A stretch of 64,000 bases of DNA from Bog-473 sp035552395 (lineage in GTDB: Bacteria > Actinomycetota > Acidimicrobiia > Acidimicrobiales > RAAP-2), in the NCBI GenBank assembly GCA_035552395.1, contig DASZLL010000006.1, positions 31,615 through 95,614 of the forward strand, read 5' to 3'. The notes below the pieces were generated by a model that saw only the letters and a list, made by a program, of their open reading frames with translations, searched no databases and had not been told where the DNA came from. This document shows positions 30,741 through 38,463 of this stretch, piece after piece. How positions within the stretch are numbered: position 1 is the stretch's first letter; each line of letters begins with the position of its first letter. Made by a program: the position numbers and the translations under genes.

Positions 30741-30788
30741 TTGACATCGCATGGTCGGAGAGACATAGTTATCTAGTCATCTAGATAA
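30741..30788 (+). promoter_or_regulatory. Promoter and 20-bp palindromic operator of the GntR-ABC operon
   Basis: A consensus -35 TTGACA (30741-30746) lies 17 bp before CATAGT (30764-30769), a 4/6 match to -10. Directly overlapping is the perfect inverted repeat TTATCTAG-TCAT-CTAGATAA (30769-30788). Its position over the probable transcription start suits repression by the YtrA-type GntR protein encoded next. GntR operators are commonly palindromic AT-rich sites. Confidence 0.75.
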
Positions 30789-30799
30789 ATGGAGTGCTC

Positions 30800-31192
30800 G
30801 TGATCGAGTTCCATCTGGACAGCCGCTCCGGCGTCTCCCCCTATCTCCAGATCGTCCAGCAGGTCCGCCAGGCGTTGCGCGTCGGGTTGTTGCACGAGGG
30901 CGACCAGCTCCCGACGGTCAAGGAGGTGGTCGCGCAGCTCGCCATCAACCCGAACACGGTCCTCAAGGCCTACCGAGAGCTCGAGCACGAAGGGCTGGCG
31001 AGCGCCCGCCCCGGCGTGGGGACGTTCGTCACCGGGTCGTTGGGCGGCGGGTCGTTGGCCGCGCAGGGCCCACTGCGCCGGGCGCTCCAAGGTTGGATCG
31101 CCAAGGCACGGCGGGCCGGGCTTGACGACGAGAGCATCGAAGCGCTGTTCCGCGATTCCTTTCGGTCCGAGACTCAGGAAGACATAGCGTGA
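30800..31192 (+). CDS. GntR family regulator, YtrA subfamily
   Basis: About 130 aa from the GTG at 30800, favoured because GGAG (30791-30794) is well spaced; a GTG at 30794 would overlap that site. IEFHLDSRSGVSPYLQIVQQVRQ and LPTVKEVVAQLAINPNTVLKAYRELE form the GntR winged helix. The short C-terminal part (ALQGWIAKARRAGLDDESIEALFR) is the reduced YtrA effector/dimerisation region. YtrA regulators sit upstream of ABC operons, as here, and repress them. The stop overlaps the ABC ATPase start (GTGA). Confidence 0.93.
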   Translation: MIEFHLDSRSGVSPYLQIVQQVRQALRVGLLHEGDQLPTVKEVVAQLAINPNTVLKAYRELEHEGLASARPGVGTFVTGSLGGGSLAAQGPLRRALQGWIAKARRAGLDDESIEALFRDSFRSETQEDIA

Positions 31193-32112
31193 GCGCGGTC
31201 CTGAACGCTCACAGATTGGGCAAACGCTACGGGCGTCGCTGGGCGCTCAACGAGTGTGACCTCGAGATCCCCGCTGGCCACGTGGTCGGGCTGGTCGGCC
31301 CGAACGGCGCCGGCAAGACCACCTTGCTGCACCTCGCCGTGGGCCTACTGACCCCGACCGCCGGCACCATCGACGTGTTGGGGAACCGGCCGAGCGACGA
31401 CCCGGCCCAGCTGGCGCGCGTCGGCTTCGTCGCGCAGGACACCCCCACATACGCGAGGCTGACGGTGGACGACCACCTCGCCCTCGGCGCGCACATGAAC
31501 CCGGGCTGGGACGCCGAAGTCGCACGCCGGCGCATCGAAGACCTCGACCTCGACCCCAAGCAGCGGGCCGGCACGCTGTCGGGCGGACAGCGCGCCCAGT
31601 TGGCTCTGACCCTCGCCGTGGCCAAGCGGCCCGAATTCCTCATCCTCGACGAGCCGGTGGCCAGCCTGGACCCCCTCGCCCGACGCGAATTCCTCCAGAC
31701 CCTGATGGAAGTCGTGGCCGAGCAGGGGGTCAGCGTCCTCTTGTCCTCGCACCTCGTCGCGGACTTGGAGCGGGTGTGCGACTACCTGGTCGTGCTCGTG
31801 TCGTCGCGGGTGCAGGTGGCGGGCGAGGTCGACGAGCTGCTCTCCTCGCACCATCGGCTGATCGGGCCGCGCCATGACGTCGACTCCCTGCCAAGCGACC
31901 AGCACGTTATTGAGGAAAGCCACACCGACCGGCAGAGCACACTGCTCGTGCGGTGCGACGGCCCCGTCCTCGACCCGTCGTGGACGGTCGAGCAGCTCGA
32001 CATGGAAGACCTCGTCCTGGCGTACATGGGCCAAGCGGACGCCGGGACGCGCCGCCGCCGCCGGCCCAACGGGGCGAATGCAAACGTGACCAAGTTGGAC
32101 GTGTCCCGATGA
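31189..32112 (+). CDS. ABC transporter ATP-binding protein
   Basis: 307 aa. Walker A GPNGAGKTT, signature LSGGQRAQ, Walker B FLILDEPVASLDP and H-loop LLSSHLV are all intact. The C-terminal extension (LLSSHHRLIGPRHDVDS, VRCDGPVLDPSWTVEQLDMEDLVL) is the usual extra domain of YtrB/BcrA-like ATPases. It should energise the two membrane proteins that follow. Overlaps of 4 nt on both sides (GTGA, ATGA) show tight coupling in the operon. Confidence 0.95.
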   Translation: MSAVLNAHRLGKRYGRRWALNECDLEIPAGHVVGLVGPNGAGKTTLLHLAVGLLTPTAGTIDVLGNRPSDDPAQLARVGFVAQDTPTYARLTVDDHLALGAHMNPGWDAEVARRRIEDLDLDPKQRAGTLSGGQRAQLALTLAVAKRPEFLILDEPVASLDPLARREFLQTLMEVVAEQGVSVLLSSHLVADLERVCDYLVVLVSSRVQVAGEVDELLSSHHRLIGPRHDVDSLPSDQHVIEESHTDRQSTLLVRCDGPVLDPSWTVEQLDMEDLVLAYMGQADAGTRRRRRPNGANANVTKLDVSR

Positions 32113-33188
32113 TCGTGTTCTCGTGGCGCCAATTCCGCTCGCAGGCAGTCGTGGGGATCGCCGGCCTCGTCGTGGTCGCCATCGTGCTCGCGGTCACCGG
32201 GCCACACCTCGTCAACGTCTACGACACGGCGGTCGCCGCCTGTAAAGCGTCCGGCGGGCAGAGCCCGGCGTGCAACAACCCGGTCAGCACCGCCTACGGA
32301 GGGCTGCGGATCGCGGTGACAGCGCTCGTCATGGTCATCCCCGCCCTCATCGGGATGTTCTGGGGGGCACCGCTGATCGCGCACGAGCTCGAAACGGGCA
32401 CGTACCGGCTGGCCTGGACGCAAAGCGTGAGCCGACTGCGCTGGCTCTGGGTCAAGCTCGGCCTGGTCGGTCTCGCCACCATGCTGGCCGCCACTCTCCT
32501 CAGCCTGATGGCGACCTGGTGGCTCAGCCCGATCGACAAGGCGAACCCGAACCGCTTCAGCCCATCGAGCTTCGCGCTCCACGGGTTCGTTCCCGGGGGC
32601 TATGCCTTGTTCGCCTTCGCGCTCGCCGCCACCGTAGGCCTTCTCATGCGTCGCACGCTGCCCGCGATGGCGGTGACGCTGGCGGGCTTCATCGGTGCCC
32701 GTCTGGTCTTCACCTACTGGCTGCGGCCCCACTACGTGAGCCCGGCCACGGTCGATCTCCCGTTGAGCCAGGGCAATGTCGGCTTCGGGTTTGCCGGTCC
32801 CGGCGCCGCGGCCCAGATCATGGCGCAGACCCCGAGCATCCCCAACGCCTGGGTGGGCTCGGCCAACGTGGTCGACGCGGCCGGGCACGCGCCGGCGGCG
32901 TCGACCCTCGGTACCCTCTGCCCGAACCTGCCATCGGCGGGAGCTCCTCCTCCGAGCGGCGGCGGAATCCTCGGGAGGAAGGCGTCGATCGAACAGGCGA
33001 CGCAGCAAGCGCAGCAGGCGTTCAACCACTGCATTCGTGCGCTCAGCTCGAAGTACCACGAAGTGGTCACGTACCAACCGGCCAACCGGTTCTGGACGTT
33101 CCAGACGATTGAGACCGCGCTTTTCGTCGTGCTCGCCCTGGCGCTCGCCGGCGGCTGCGCCTGGTGGGTCCGCCACCGCATTACGTGA
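32109..33188 (+). CDS. ABC transporter permease (first of two paralogues)
   Basis: 359 aa from the ATG overlapping the ATPase stop. It has six hydrophobic segments, with the first two around residues 12-30 and 75-100. PALIGMFWGAPLIAHELETG followed by TYRLAWTQSVSR is the cytoplasmic loop typical of this ABC-2-like permease group. A large extracytoplasmic region between the fifth and sixth helices contains Cys residues and ends VVTYQPANRFWTFQTIE before the last helix. It resembles the next gene throughout, so the transporter is likely a heterodimer. The substrate is unknown. Confidence 0.88.
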   Translation: MIVFSWRQFRSQAVVGIAGLVVVAIVLAVTGPHLVNVYDTAVAACKASGGQSPACNNPVSTAYGGLRIAVTALVMVIPALIGMFWGAPLIAHELETGTYRLAWTQSVSRLRWLWVKLGLVGLATMLAATLLSLMATWWLSPIDKANPNRFSPSSFALHGFVPGGYALFAFALAATVGLLMRRTLPAMAVTLAGFIGARLVFTYWLRPHYVSPATVDLPLSQGNVGFGFAGPGAAAQIMAQTPSIPNAWVGSANVVDAAGHAPAASTLGTLCPNLPSAGAPPPSGGGILGRKASIEQATQQAQQAFNHCIRALSSKYHEVVTYQPANRFWTFQTIETALFVVLALALAGGCAWWVRHRIT

Positions 33189-33216
33189 TGGCGCCGCACA
33201 CCGTGGCAGCGGCGTC

Positions 33217-34260
33217 GTGCTCTGGCTGAGCTTCCGCCAGTTCCGCACCCAGGCCATCGTGCTCGCGGCGGCGCTCGCGGCGCTCGCCGTAGTGGTCGTG
33301 ATCATCGGCTCCCAAATGCTGGCCAACTACCACGCCAACGTCGCGGCGGCCTGTGCCAACTCGGGGAGCTGTTCGGGCGCGGCCGCCGCGTTCGTCGCCA
33401 AGTACCAGGCGCTGGGTCAATGGCTTTCCGGACTCGTCCTCGTCGTGCCGGGCTTGATCGGAGTCTTCTTGGGCGCGCCCCTGGTCGCCCGGGAGCTCGA
33501 GTCGGGCACGTTCCGCCTGGCCTGGACCCAGAGCATCTCGCGGGCCCGCTGGACGCTGTGCAAGCTGGGCCTGCTCGGGCTGGCCAGCATGGTGGTGGCA
33601 AGCCTCTGCAGTCTGCTGGTCACCTGGTGGTCCAGCCCGCTGGACCTGGTCGTCGGTGCTGGGCCCTTTGCCCACTTCGACCTGCGCGGCATCGTGCCGA
33701 TCGCATATGCCGCGTTTGCTTTCGCGCTGGGCGTGGCGGCCGGCGCCGTCATCCGTCGCACCGTGGTCGCCATGGGCACCACCCTCGCTGTCTTCGTCGG
33801 CGTGCGGGTCGTGTTCGTTGAGTTCGTGCGGTCGCATCTGATGACACCGCTCACGGCGCGCACCCCGTTCACCATCACGTCGCCGAGAAGAGTCGAGATC
33901 GGGGCGAGCCTCCCCCGCGGTGCATGGGTGGTGTCCGAGTCGATCGTCAACCGCAGCGGGCACGCAGTGGATACCGGCGTGGTCGGGATATTCAACAACC
34001 TGTCGACAGCCCTCGGACCCGGTGGCGTCAACCTCCCCGGCGTGGGCTCGTGCCCCAACCTCGTCCCGTCGCCCCATCAGCCCGCCAACAACGCGGCCCT
34101 CATCGCGCGGTGCATGAACCAGCTGCACTTGAGCAACGTGGTGACCTACCAGCCGGCGAGCCGGTACTGGCCCTTCCAGACCTACGAGTCGCTCATCTTC
34201 CTCGGCCTGGCCGCGGCCGCCGGAGGCTTCACCCTGTGGCGGATACGCCGGCTCAACTGA
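33217..34260 (+). CDS. ABC transporter permease (second paralogue)
   Basis: 347 aa from the GTG at 33217 (LWLSFRQFRTQAIVLAAALAA). It has the same layout as the preceding permease: an N-terminal helix, the motif PGLIGVFLGAPLVARELESG and FRLAWTQSISRARW, several helices, and an extracytoplasmic loop ending NVVTYQPASRYWPFQTYES before the last helix. Cys pairs in the loop (SCPN and ARCMNQ) may form a disulfide. The start lies 28 nt after the previous stop. It completes the GntR-ATPase-permease-permease operon. Confidence 0.88.
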   Translation: MLWLSFRQFRTQAIVLAAALAALAVVVVIIGSQMLANYHANVAAACANSGSCSGAAAAFVAKYQALGQWLSGLVLVVPGLIGVFLGAPLVARELESGTFRLAWTQSISRARWTLCKLGLLGLASMVVASLCSLLVTWWSSPLDLVVGAGPFAHFDLRGIVPIAYAAFAFALGVAAGAVIRRTVVAMGTTLAVFVGVRVVFVEFVRSHLMTPLTARTPFTITSPRRVEIGASLPRGAWVVSESIVNRSGHAVDTGVVGIFNNLSTALGPGGVNLPGVGSCPNLVPSPHQPANNAALIARCMNQLHLSNVVTYQPASRYWPFQTYESLIFLGLAAAAGGFTLWRIRRLN

Positions 34261-34263
34261 GTC

Positions 34264-35058
34264 CTAGTGCTGGTGCTGCGGGCACCAGTAGGTCGTGCGA
34301 CCTCCCACCTGCGCGTGCACCAGCTCGGCCCCGTCGCGGGGGCAGTGCCCACCGGGCTGGCGCTCCTCCATCAGCTCGCCCATGTGCGACCCGCCTTTCC
34401 GGTCGAGCTGGCGCAGCGTGGACCGCAACGACTTGTGCAGCGCGCGGAGCTCGTCGTCCTCGAGCGGGGTGCGCCGGCCCGGGTCGAGGCCGGCCCGCCA
34501 GAGGATCTCGTCGGCCAGCAGGTTGCCGACGCCGGCCAGACGCTCCTGGTCCATGAGCCGCGCTTTCAGCGGTGCGACCGGCCCGGCGCGTGGGGGCACC
34601 GCCAACGCCGCGCGCACGTCGGTCGGTGTCGCCGTGAGGGCGTCCGGGCCGAGACGGCTCTCGTCGGGGGCCAGCTCGAGCGAGCCGAAGCGACGAGGGT
34701 CGTGCACCTCGAGCAAGCCCCCATCCGTGAAGTCCACCCGGGCCCGCACCCATTTCTCCTCGAAGACGCCCGGGCCGTAGCGGAGGCGATCGAGTGCCTG
34801 CTGGCCGTCGACCACCAGACCGCCGGTCATGCCGAAGCGCACGCCGAGCGTCGGGCCGTCGTCGATATCGAGCAGCATGAGCTTGCCCCGGCGTCGCGCC
34901 GCGATGAATTGGCTCCCGACCAGGGCGGCCCGGAGCCGCTGGGGCGTCGTCCCCCCACGCCCGAAACGGGCGTCGATCATCCAGGCCTTCGCCACCGGCC
35001 GGTGCAGCGCCTTCTCGGCCAGGGCGCGGTAGCGCTCGACCTCGAGGATCTCGGGCAC
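34264..35058 (-). CDS. Fpg/Nei family DNA glycosylase/AP lyase
   Basis: 264 aa from the GTG at 35058. The mature N-terminus PEILEVERYR gives the catalytic Pro and Glu of Fpg/Nei enzymes. GKLMLLDIDDGPTLGVRFGMTG, LLEVHDPRRFGSLEL, and the helix-two-turn-helix segment QERLAGVGNLLADEILWRAGLDP are present. The C-terminal zinc-finger region is CPRDGAELVHAQVGGRTTYWCPQHQ, so the usual four-Cys finger has only two Cys plus His, as in some actinobacterial members. It should remove oxidised bases in base excision repair. It is divergent from the FrhB-like gene across 48 bp. Confidence 0.9.
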   Translation of the reverse strand: MPEILEVERYRALAEKALHRPVAKAWMIDARFGRGGTTPQRLRAALVGSQFIAARRRGKLMLLDIDDGPTLGVRFGMTGGLVVDGQQALDRLRYGPGVFEEKWVRARVDFTDGGLLEVHDPRRFGSLELAPDESRLGPDALTATPTDVRAALAVPPRAGPVAPLKARLMDQERLAGVGNLLADEILWRAGLDPGRRTPLEDDELRALHKSLRSTLRQLDRKGGSHMGELMEERQPGGHCPRDGAELVHAQVGGRTTYWCPQHQH

Positions 35059-35106
35059 GGCCGCAAGGTATCCGACAGTGCGGGGTGGGCCGAATATGGT
35101 GGACCC

Positions 35107-36240
35107 GTGCCACCTGAGAAGCCGCAATGGGCCGAGCTGTTCACCGAGGTCGTGACGTCCGGTCTCTGCACCGGGTGTTCGGCCTGCGTCATCGCGTGCC
35201 CCTACGACGTCCTCGGCTACGACGACACCGAGGGGAACTACAAGCCCTTCCACGTTGACGCCGACGGTGGGCCCGACAACTGCACCCATGGCTTGAAGGG
35301 CTGCACCTTGTGCACGAGGGCCTGCCCGCGCTTTCGCACCTGGGAGCCCGACATCGAGAACCACCTGTTCGGTCGGCCGCGCACCGACGAGGAAGTGGCG
35401 GGCATCGCCCGCCGGACCGTGCTCGCCCGGGCCGCCGACGCCGGCGTGCAGGAGACAGGTCAGGACGGCGGGCTGGTCTCCGCCCTTTTGATCTGGGCCT
35501 TCGAGCACGACGTCATCGACGCGGCGCTGGTCTCGGGGCTCGAGGGTGACGGGTCTACTTGGAAGGCGGTGCCCCGGGTGGCGCGCAACAAGGAGGACAT
35601 CCTCGGCACCGCCGGCTCGCGCTACACGTACTCGGCCAACCCGATGGCCTACGCCGACGCCATCGCCGGCGGGGCCGAGCGCATCGCGCTCGTCGGCATG
35701 GGCTGCCAAGCGTCGGCCCCCCCGGTCATGGCCGCCCGCAAGGCCGGCAAGATCGCCCGGCGCTTCTCGCTGACCATCGGGCTGCTCTGCTCCAAGACCT
35801 TCGACGACGCGATCTTCCCGGAGCTCTTCGAGGAGCGCTACGGGCTGGCCCGGGCCGACATCGTCAAGATGAACATCAAGGGCGTGTTCCAGGTCTGGAT
35901 GCGCGACGGCAGCTATCACGAGATCCCGCTCAAGGAGGCGCACGCGTGGACCCGCGAGGGCTGTACGTCGTGCCCCGACTTCGCCGCCGAGCACGCCGAC
36001 ATCTCGACCGGGGGCATCGGGGCCTTCGGCGATTGGACGCTGACGTTGCTGCGCACCGAGAAGGGCGAGGAGCTCTTCAACGAGATGGAGACCGCGGGCG
36101 TGATCGAGACGCGCCCGATCGAGGACGACCCTGGCGCCGTGGCGCTGCTCAACACGCTCAGCCGCGTCAGCCGCAAGCGTTGGCCCGCCACCGCGGTGCC
36201 CATGCCGGGTCGGTTGCCCGCGGCGACACCCGCCTCCTAG
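35107..36240 (+). CDS. Coenzyme F420 hydrogenase/dehydrogenase beta-subunit family Fe-S protein
   Basis: 377 aa from a GTG. The N-terminal ferredoxin-like motif GLCTGCSACVIACPYDV and a second cluster CTLCTRACPRF each supply four or near-four Cys for [4Fe-4S] centres. The FrhB N-terminal and C-terminal domains follow, including GLVSALLIWAFEH, VGMGCQASAPPVMAA, a Cys in SLTIGLLCSKTF, and EGCTSCPDFAAEHADISTGG. FrhB proteins use F420 and FAD to pass electrons between F420H2 and partner proteins. No hydrogenase or formate dehydrogenase subunits are near, so its partner is unknown; actinobacteria make F420 and use many orphan family members. Confidence 0.88.
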   Translation: MPPEKPQWAELFTEVVTSGLCTGCSACVIACPYDVLGYDDTEGNYKPFHVDADGGPDNCTHGLKGCTLCTRACPRFRTWEPDIENHLFGRPRTDEEVAGIARRTVLARAADAGVQETGQDGGLVSALLIWAFEHDVIDAALVSGLEGDGSTWKAVPRVARNKEDILGTAGSRYTYSANPMAYADAIAGGAERIALVGMGCQASAPPVMAARKAGKIARRFSLTIGLLCSKTFDDAIFPELFEERYGLARADIVKMNIKGVFQVWMRDGSYHEIPLKEAHAWTREGCTSCPDFAAEHADISTGGIGAFGDWTLTLLRTEKGEELFNEMETAGVIETRPIEDDPGAVALLNTLSRVSRKRWPATAVPMPGRLPAATPAS

Positions 36241-36257
36241 GGCGAGGTCGCCGCTCC

Positions 36258-36644
36258 GTGTCCGAGCCTCGGCTCGACGCCTTCGCCGCGCTACTGGGCA
36301 TCGAGGTGGCGCGGCGCGGCGCCGGCCACACGGCGGCCACCCTGACGACCGACGAGCGCCATGCCAACCCGCACGGCACCGTGCACGGCGCGGTCTTCTA
36401 CGCGGTGTGCGGCGCGGCCGTCGCCGCGGCGGCGAACGACGACACGCACTCGGGGATCATTTCCTCGGTGCTGGTCGAGTACCTCCAACCCGCCGCCATC
36501 GGTGATGAGCTCTTCGCCGAGGTGAACCGGACGGCTTCGACCGAGCGCGAGGACATCTTCACCGGGACGGTCCGCCGCGGTGACGAGGGCGACCTGTTGG
36601 CCTGGGTGCGGGCGCGGGGCACCCGCCGCACCCGCGGCGGCTGA
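36258..36644 (+). CDS. PaaI-family hotdog thioesterase
   Basis: 128 aa from a GTG, 17 nt after the FrhB-like gene. ANPHGTVHGAVFYAVCGAAVAAAAN gives the PaaI motif with HG, followed by SVLVEYLQPAAIGDELFAEV. It resembles PaaI-type acyl-CoA thioesterases. It may act on an acyl-CoA product in the same pathway as the FrhB-like protein, but that is inference. It ends with a basic Arg-rich tail. Confidence 0.85.
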   Translation: MSEPRLDAFAALLGIEVARRGAGHTAATLTTDERHANPHGTVHGAVFYAVCGAAVAAAANDDTHSGIISSVLVEYLQPAAIGDELFAEVNRTASTEREDIFTGTVRRGDEGDLLAWVRARGTRRTRGG

Positions 36645-36788
36645 ACCTCTCTCAGACCGCTTCTCGCGCGCCAAGCACTGCGCCACCCAGAGGAGCAGGC
36701 GCCAGGACCTGGCCCGAGACCTGGCACTGGCCGAATCTGTGGGAACCATGTCATTGACGCCACGTCCCGACGCCTTCAGAGTGGGGCC

Positions 36789-37781
36789 ATGAACGAGCGT
36801 CACGTCGTGATCGTCGCCTTCGAGGGAGTCCAGCCCCTCGATGCGGTCGGCCCCCACGAGGTGTTCGCCGGCGCTCGCCGGGCGGCCGAGTCGTTGGGGC
36901 GGGTGGGCGGCTACCGGGTCACCGTGGCGTCGCCGGGCGGGGGCCCGGTGCGTGCCGAGAGCGGGCTCGTCCTGGGCACCGCACCGCTGCCCGACGACCG
37001 AGAGCGGGTCGACACGCTCGTGCTCGCCGGCGGGAACGGCGCCAACACCGCCGCGGCCGATGACGCGCTCATCAACTGGGTCAAAGCGATCGCCCCGAGC
37101 TGTCGCCGGGTCGCCACGGTGTGCTCAGGGGCCTTCATCGGGGCCGCCGCGGGCCTGCTCGACGGGCGCCGGGTCACCACGCACTGGGCGCGGGCGGCCG
37201 AACTGCGCGCCGCGCATCCCCGCCTGACCGTCGACCACGACCCGATTTACGTCCGCGACGGCAAGGTCTGGTCGAGCGCCGGCGTCACGGCCGGCATCGA
37301 CCTCTCGCTCGCGCTGGTGCAGGACGATCTTGGGGTCGACGTCGCGCAGACCATCGCCCGTTGGCTCGTCATGTTCCTCCACCGGCCAGGGGGGCAGACG
37401 CAGTTCGCCTCCCCCGTCTGGGTGCCCCGGGCCGAGCGCTCGACGGTACGCGCCGTGCAGGAACTCGTCGAGGCGGCACCGGGAGGCGACCACCGCCTTC
37501 CCATCCTGGCCGCGGCGGCCGCGATGAGCGTGCGCCACTTCACCCGCGTGTTCACCGCCGAGGTGGGTGAGAGCCCCAGCCGCTTCGTCGAGCGCACCCG
37601 GGTCGAGGCGGCGCGCCGTGAGCTGGAGACGACGAGCGACACCCTCGACGTCGTCGCGGGGCGTTGCGGCCTGGGCAGCGCAGAGACGCTGCGGCGCGTC
37701 GTCCAACGCCACCTCGGCGTCGCCCCCGACGCCTATCGCCGGCGCTTCCGCACCGCCTCGACCGAAAGGACACCCGCATGA
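36789..37781 (+). CDS. GlxA-like transcriptional regulator (DJ-1/PfpI plus AraC HTH)
   Basis: 330 aa. The N-terminal DJ-1/PfpI domain (residues ~1-190) has VVIVAFEGVQPLDAVGPHEVF and ATVCSGAFIGAAAGLLDGR with a Cys at the nucleophile elbow. The C-terminal AraC/XylS domain has MSVRHFTRVFTAEVGESPSRF and DVVAGRCGLGSAETLRRVVQRHLGVAP, with two helix-turn-helix motifs. This is the GlxA/FtrA arrangement, where the ligase-like domain senses a small molecule. Its stop overlaps the ATG of the next gene, a stand-alone DJ-1/PfpI protein, its likely target. Confidence 0.93.
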   Translation: MNERHVVIVAFEGVQPLDAVGPHEVFAGARRAAESLGRVGGYRVTVASPGGGPVRAESGLVLGTAPLPDDRERVDTLVLAGGNGANTAAADDALINWVKAIAPSCRRVATVCSGAFIGAAAGLLDGRRVTTHWARAAELRAAHPRLTVDHDPIYVRDGKVWSSAGVTAGIDLSLALVQDDLGVDVAQTIARWLVMFLHRPGGQTQFASPVWVPRAERSTVRAVQELVEAAPGGDHRLPILAAAAAMSVRHFTRVFTAEVGESPSRFVERTRVEAARRELETTSDTLDVVAGRCGLGSAETLRRVVQRHLGVAPDAYRRRFRTASTERTPA

Positions 37782-38440
37782 CCAACCCCGAGCCCGACCG
37801 CCTCCGGATCGCCATCCCGCTCTTCCCCCGCTGCACCGCCCTCGACGCCATCGGGCCCTACGAGGTGTTGCAACGGATCCCGACCTTCGACATCACGTTC
37901 GTGGGCCACGCTCGGGGTGAGGTGCGCACGGAGAACGCGATGCTCGGCCTCCAGGCGGACGCCACGTTCGAGGAGCTGCCCGAGCCCGACGTCATCGTCT
38001 TCCCCGGTGGCGTCGGCACCCGTCCCCTCGAGCACGACGAGCGCGTCCTCGACTGGGTCCGTCACGCCCACGCGGGCACTCGCTTCACCACGTCGGTCTG
38101 CACGGGCTCGCTCGTGCTGGGGGCGGCCGGCCTCCTCCACGGCATCGCGGCCACCACCCATTGGTCATGCCTGCGCGAGCTCGGCGCACACGGCGCGGAG
38201 CCCACGACCCAGCGCGTCGTCGAGCACCTGGACCGGCGCCTCATCACCGCCGCAGGCGTCTCGAGCGGCATCGACATGGCGCTGCGGCTCGTGGAATTGC
38301 TCGTCGACCGCACGGCGGCCCAGGCCGCGCAGCTCATGATCGAGTACGACCCGCAGCCTCCGTTTGACCATGGAGCCGTCCACAAGTCCGACGACGTCGT
38401 CATGACACGCGTGATCGAGTACGCCGCCCTGCGCTCGTAG
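37778..38440 (+). CDS. DJ-1/PfpI family protein (isonitrile hydratase-like)
   Basis: 220 aa from the ATG in an ATGA overlap with the GlxA-like regulator. IAIPLFPRCTALDAIGPYEVLQ and FTTSVCTGSLVLGAAGLL give the GATase1-like fold with a nucleophilic Cys in TSVCTGS. AGVSSGIDMALRLVELL is the last helix. Pseudomonas isonitrile hydratase InhA has the same Cys elbow. The probable role is hydration or hydrolysis of a small molecule sensed by the regulator. The exact substrate is unknown. Confidence 0.88.
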   Translation: MTNPEPDRLRIAIPLFPRCTALDAIGPYEVLQRIPTFDITFVGHARGEVRTENAMLGLQADATFEELPEPDVIVFPGGVGTRPLEHDERVLDWVRHAHAGTRFTTSVCTGSLVLGAAGLLHGIAATTHWSCLRELGAHGAEPTTQRVVEHLDRRLITAAGVSSGIDMALRLVELLVDRTAAQAAQLMIEYDPQPPFDHGAVHKSDDVVMTRVIEYAALRS

Positions 38441-38463
38441 CCAGAACCAGGCTTGGCTCAGAC

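Noticed and set aside
31782..33326. 514-aa minus-strand frame over the permease genes
   Set aside because: Antisense of clear membrane proteins; no recognisable domain.
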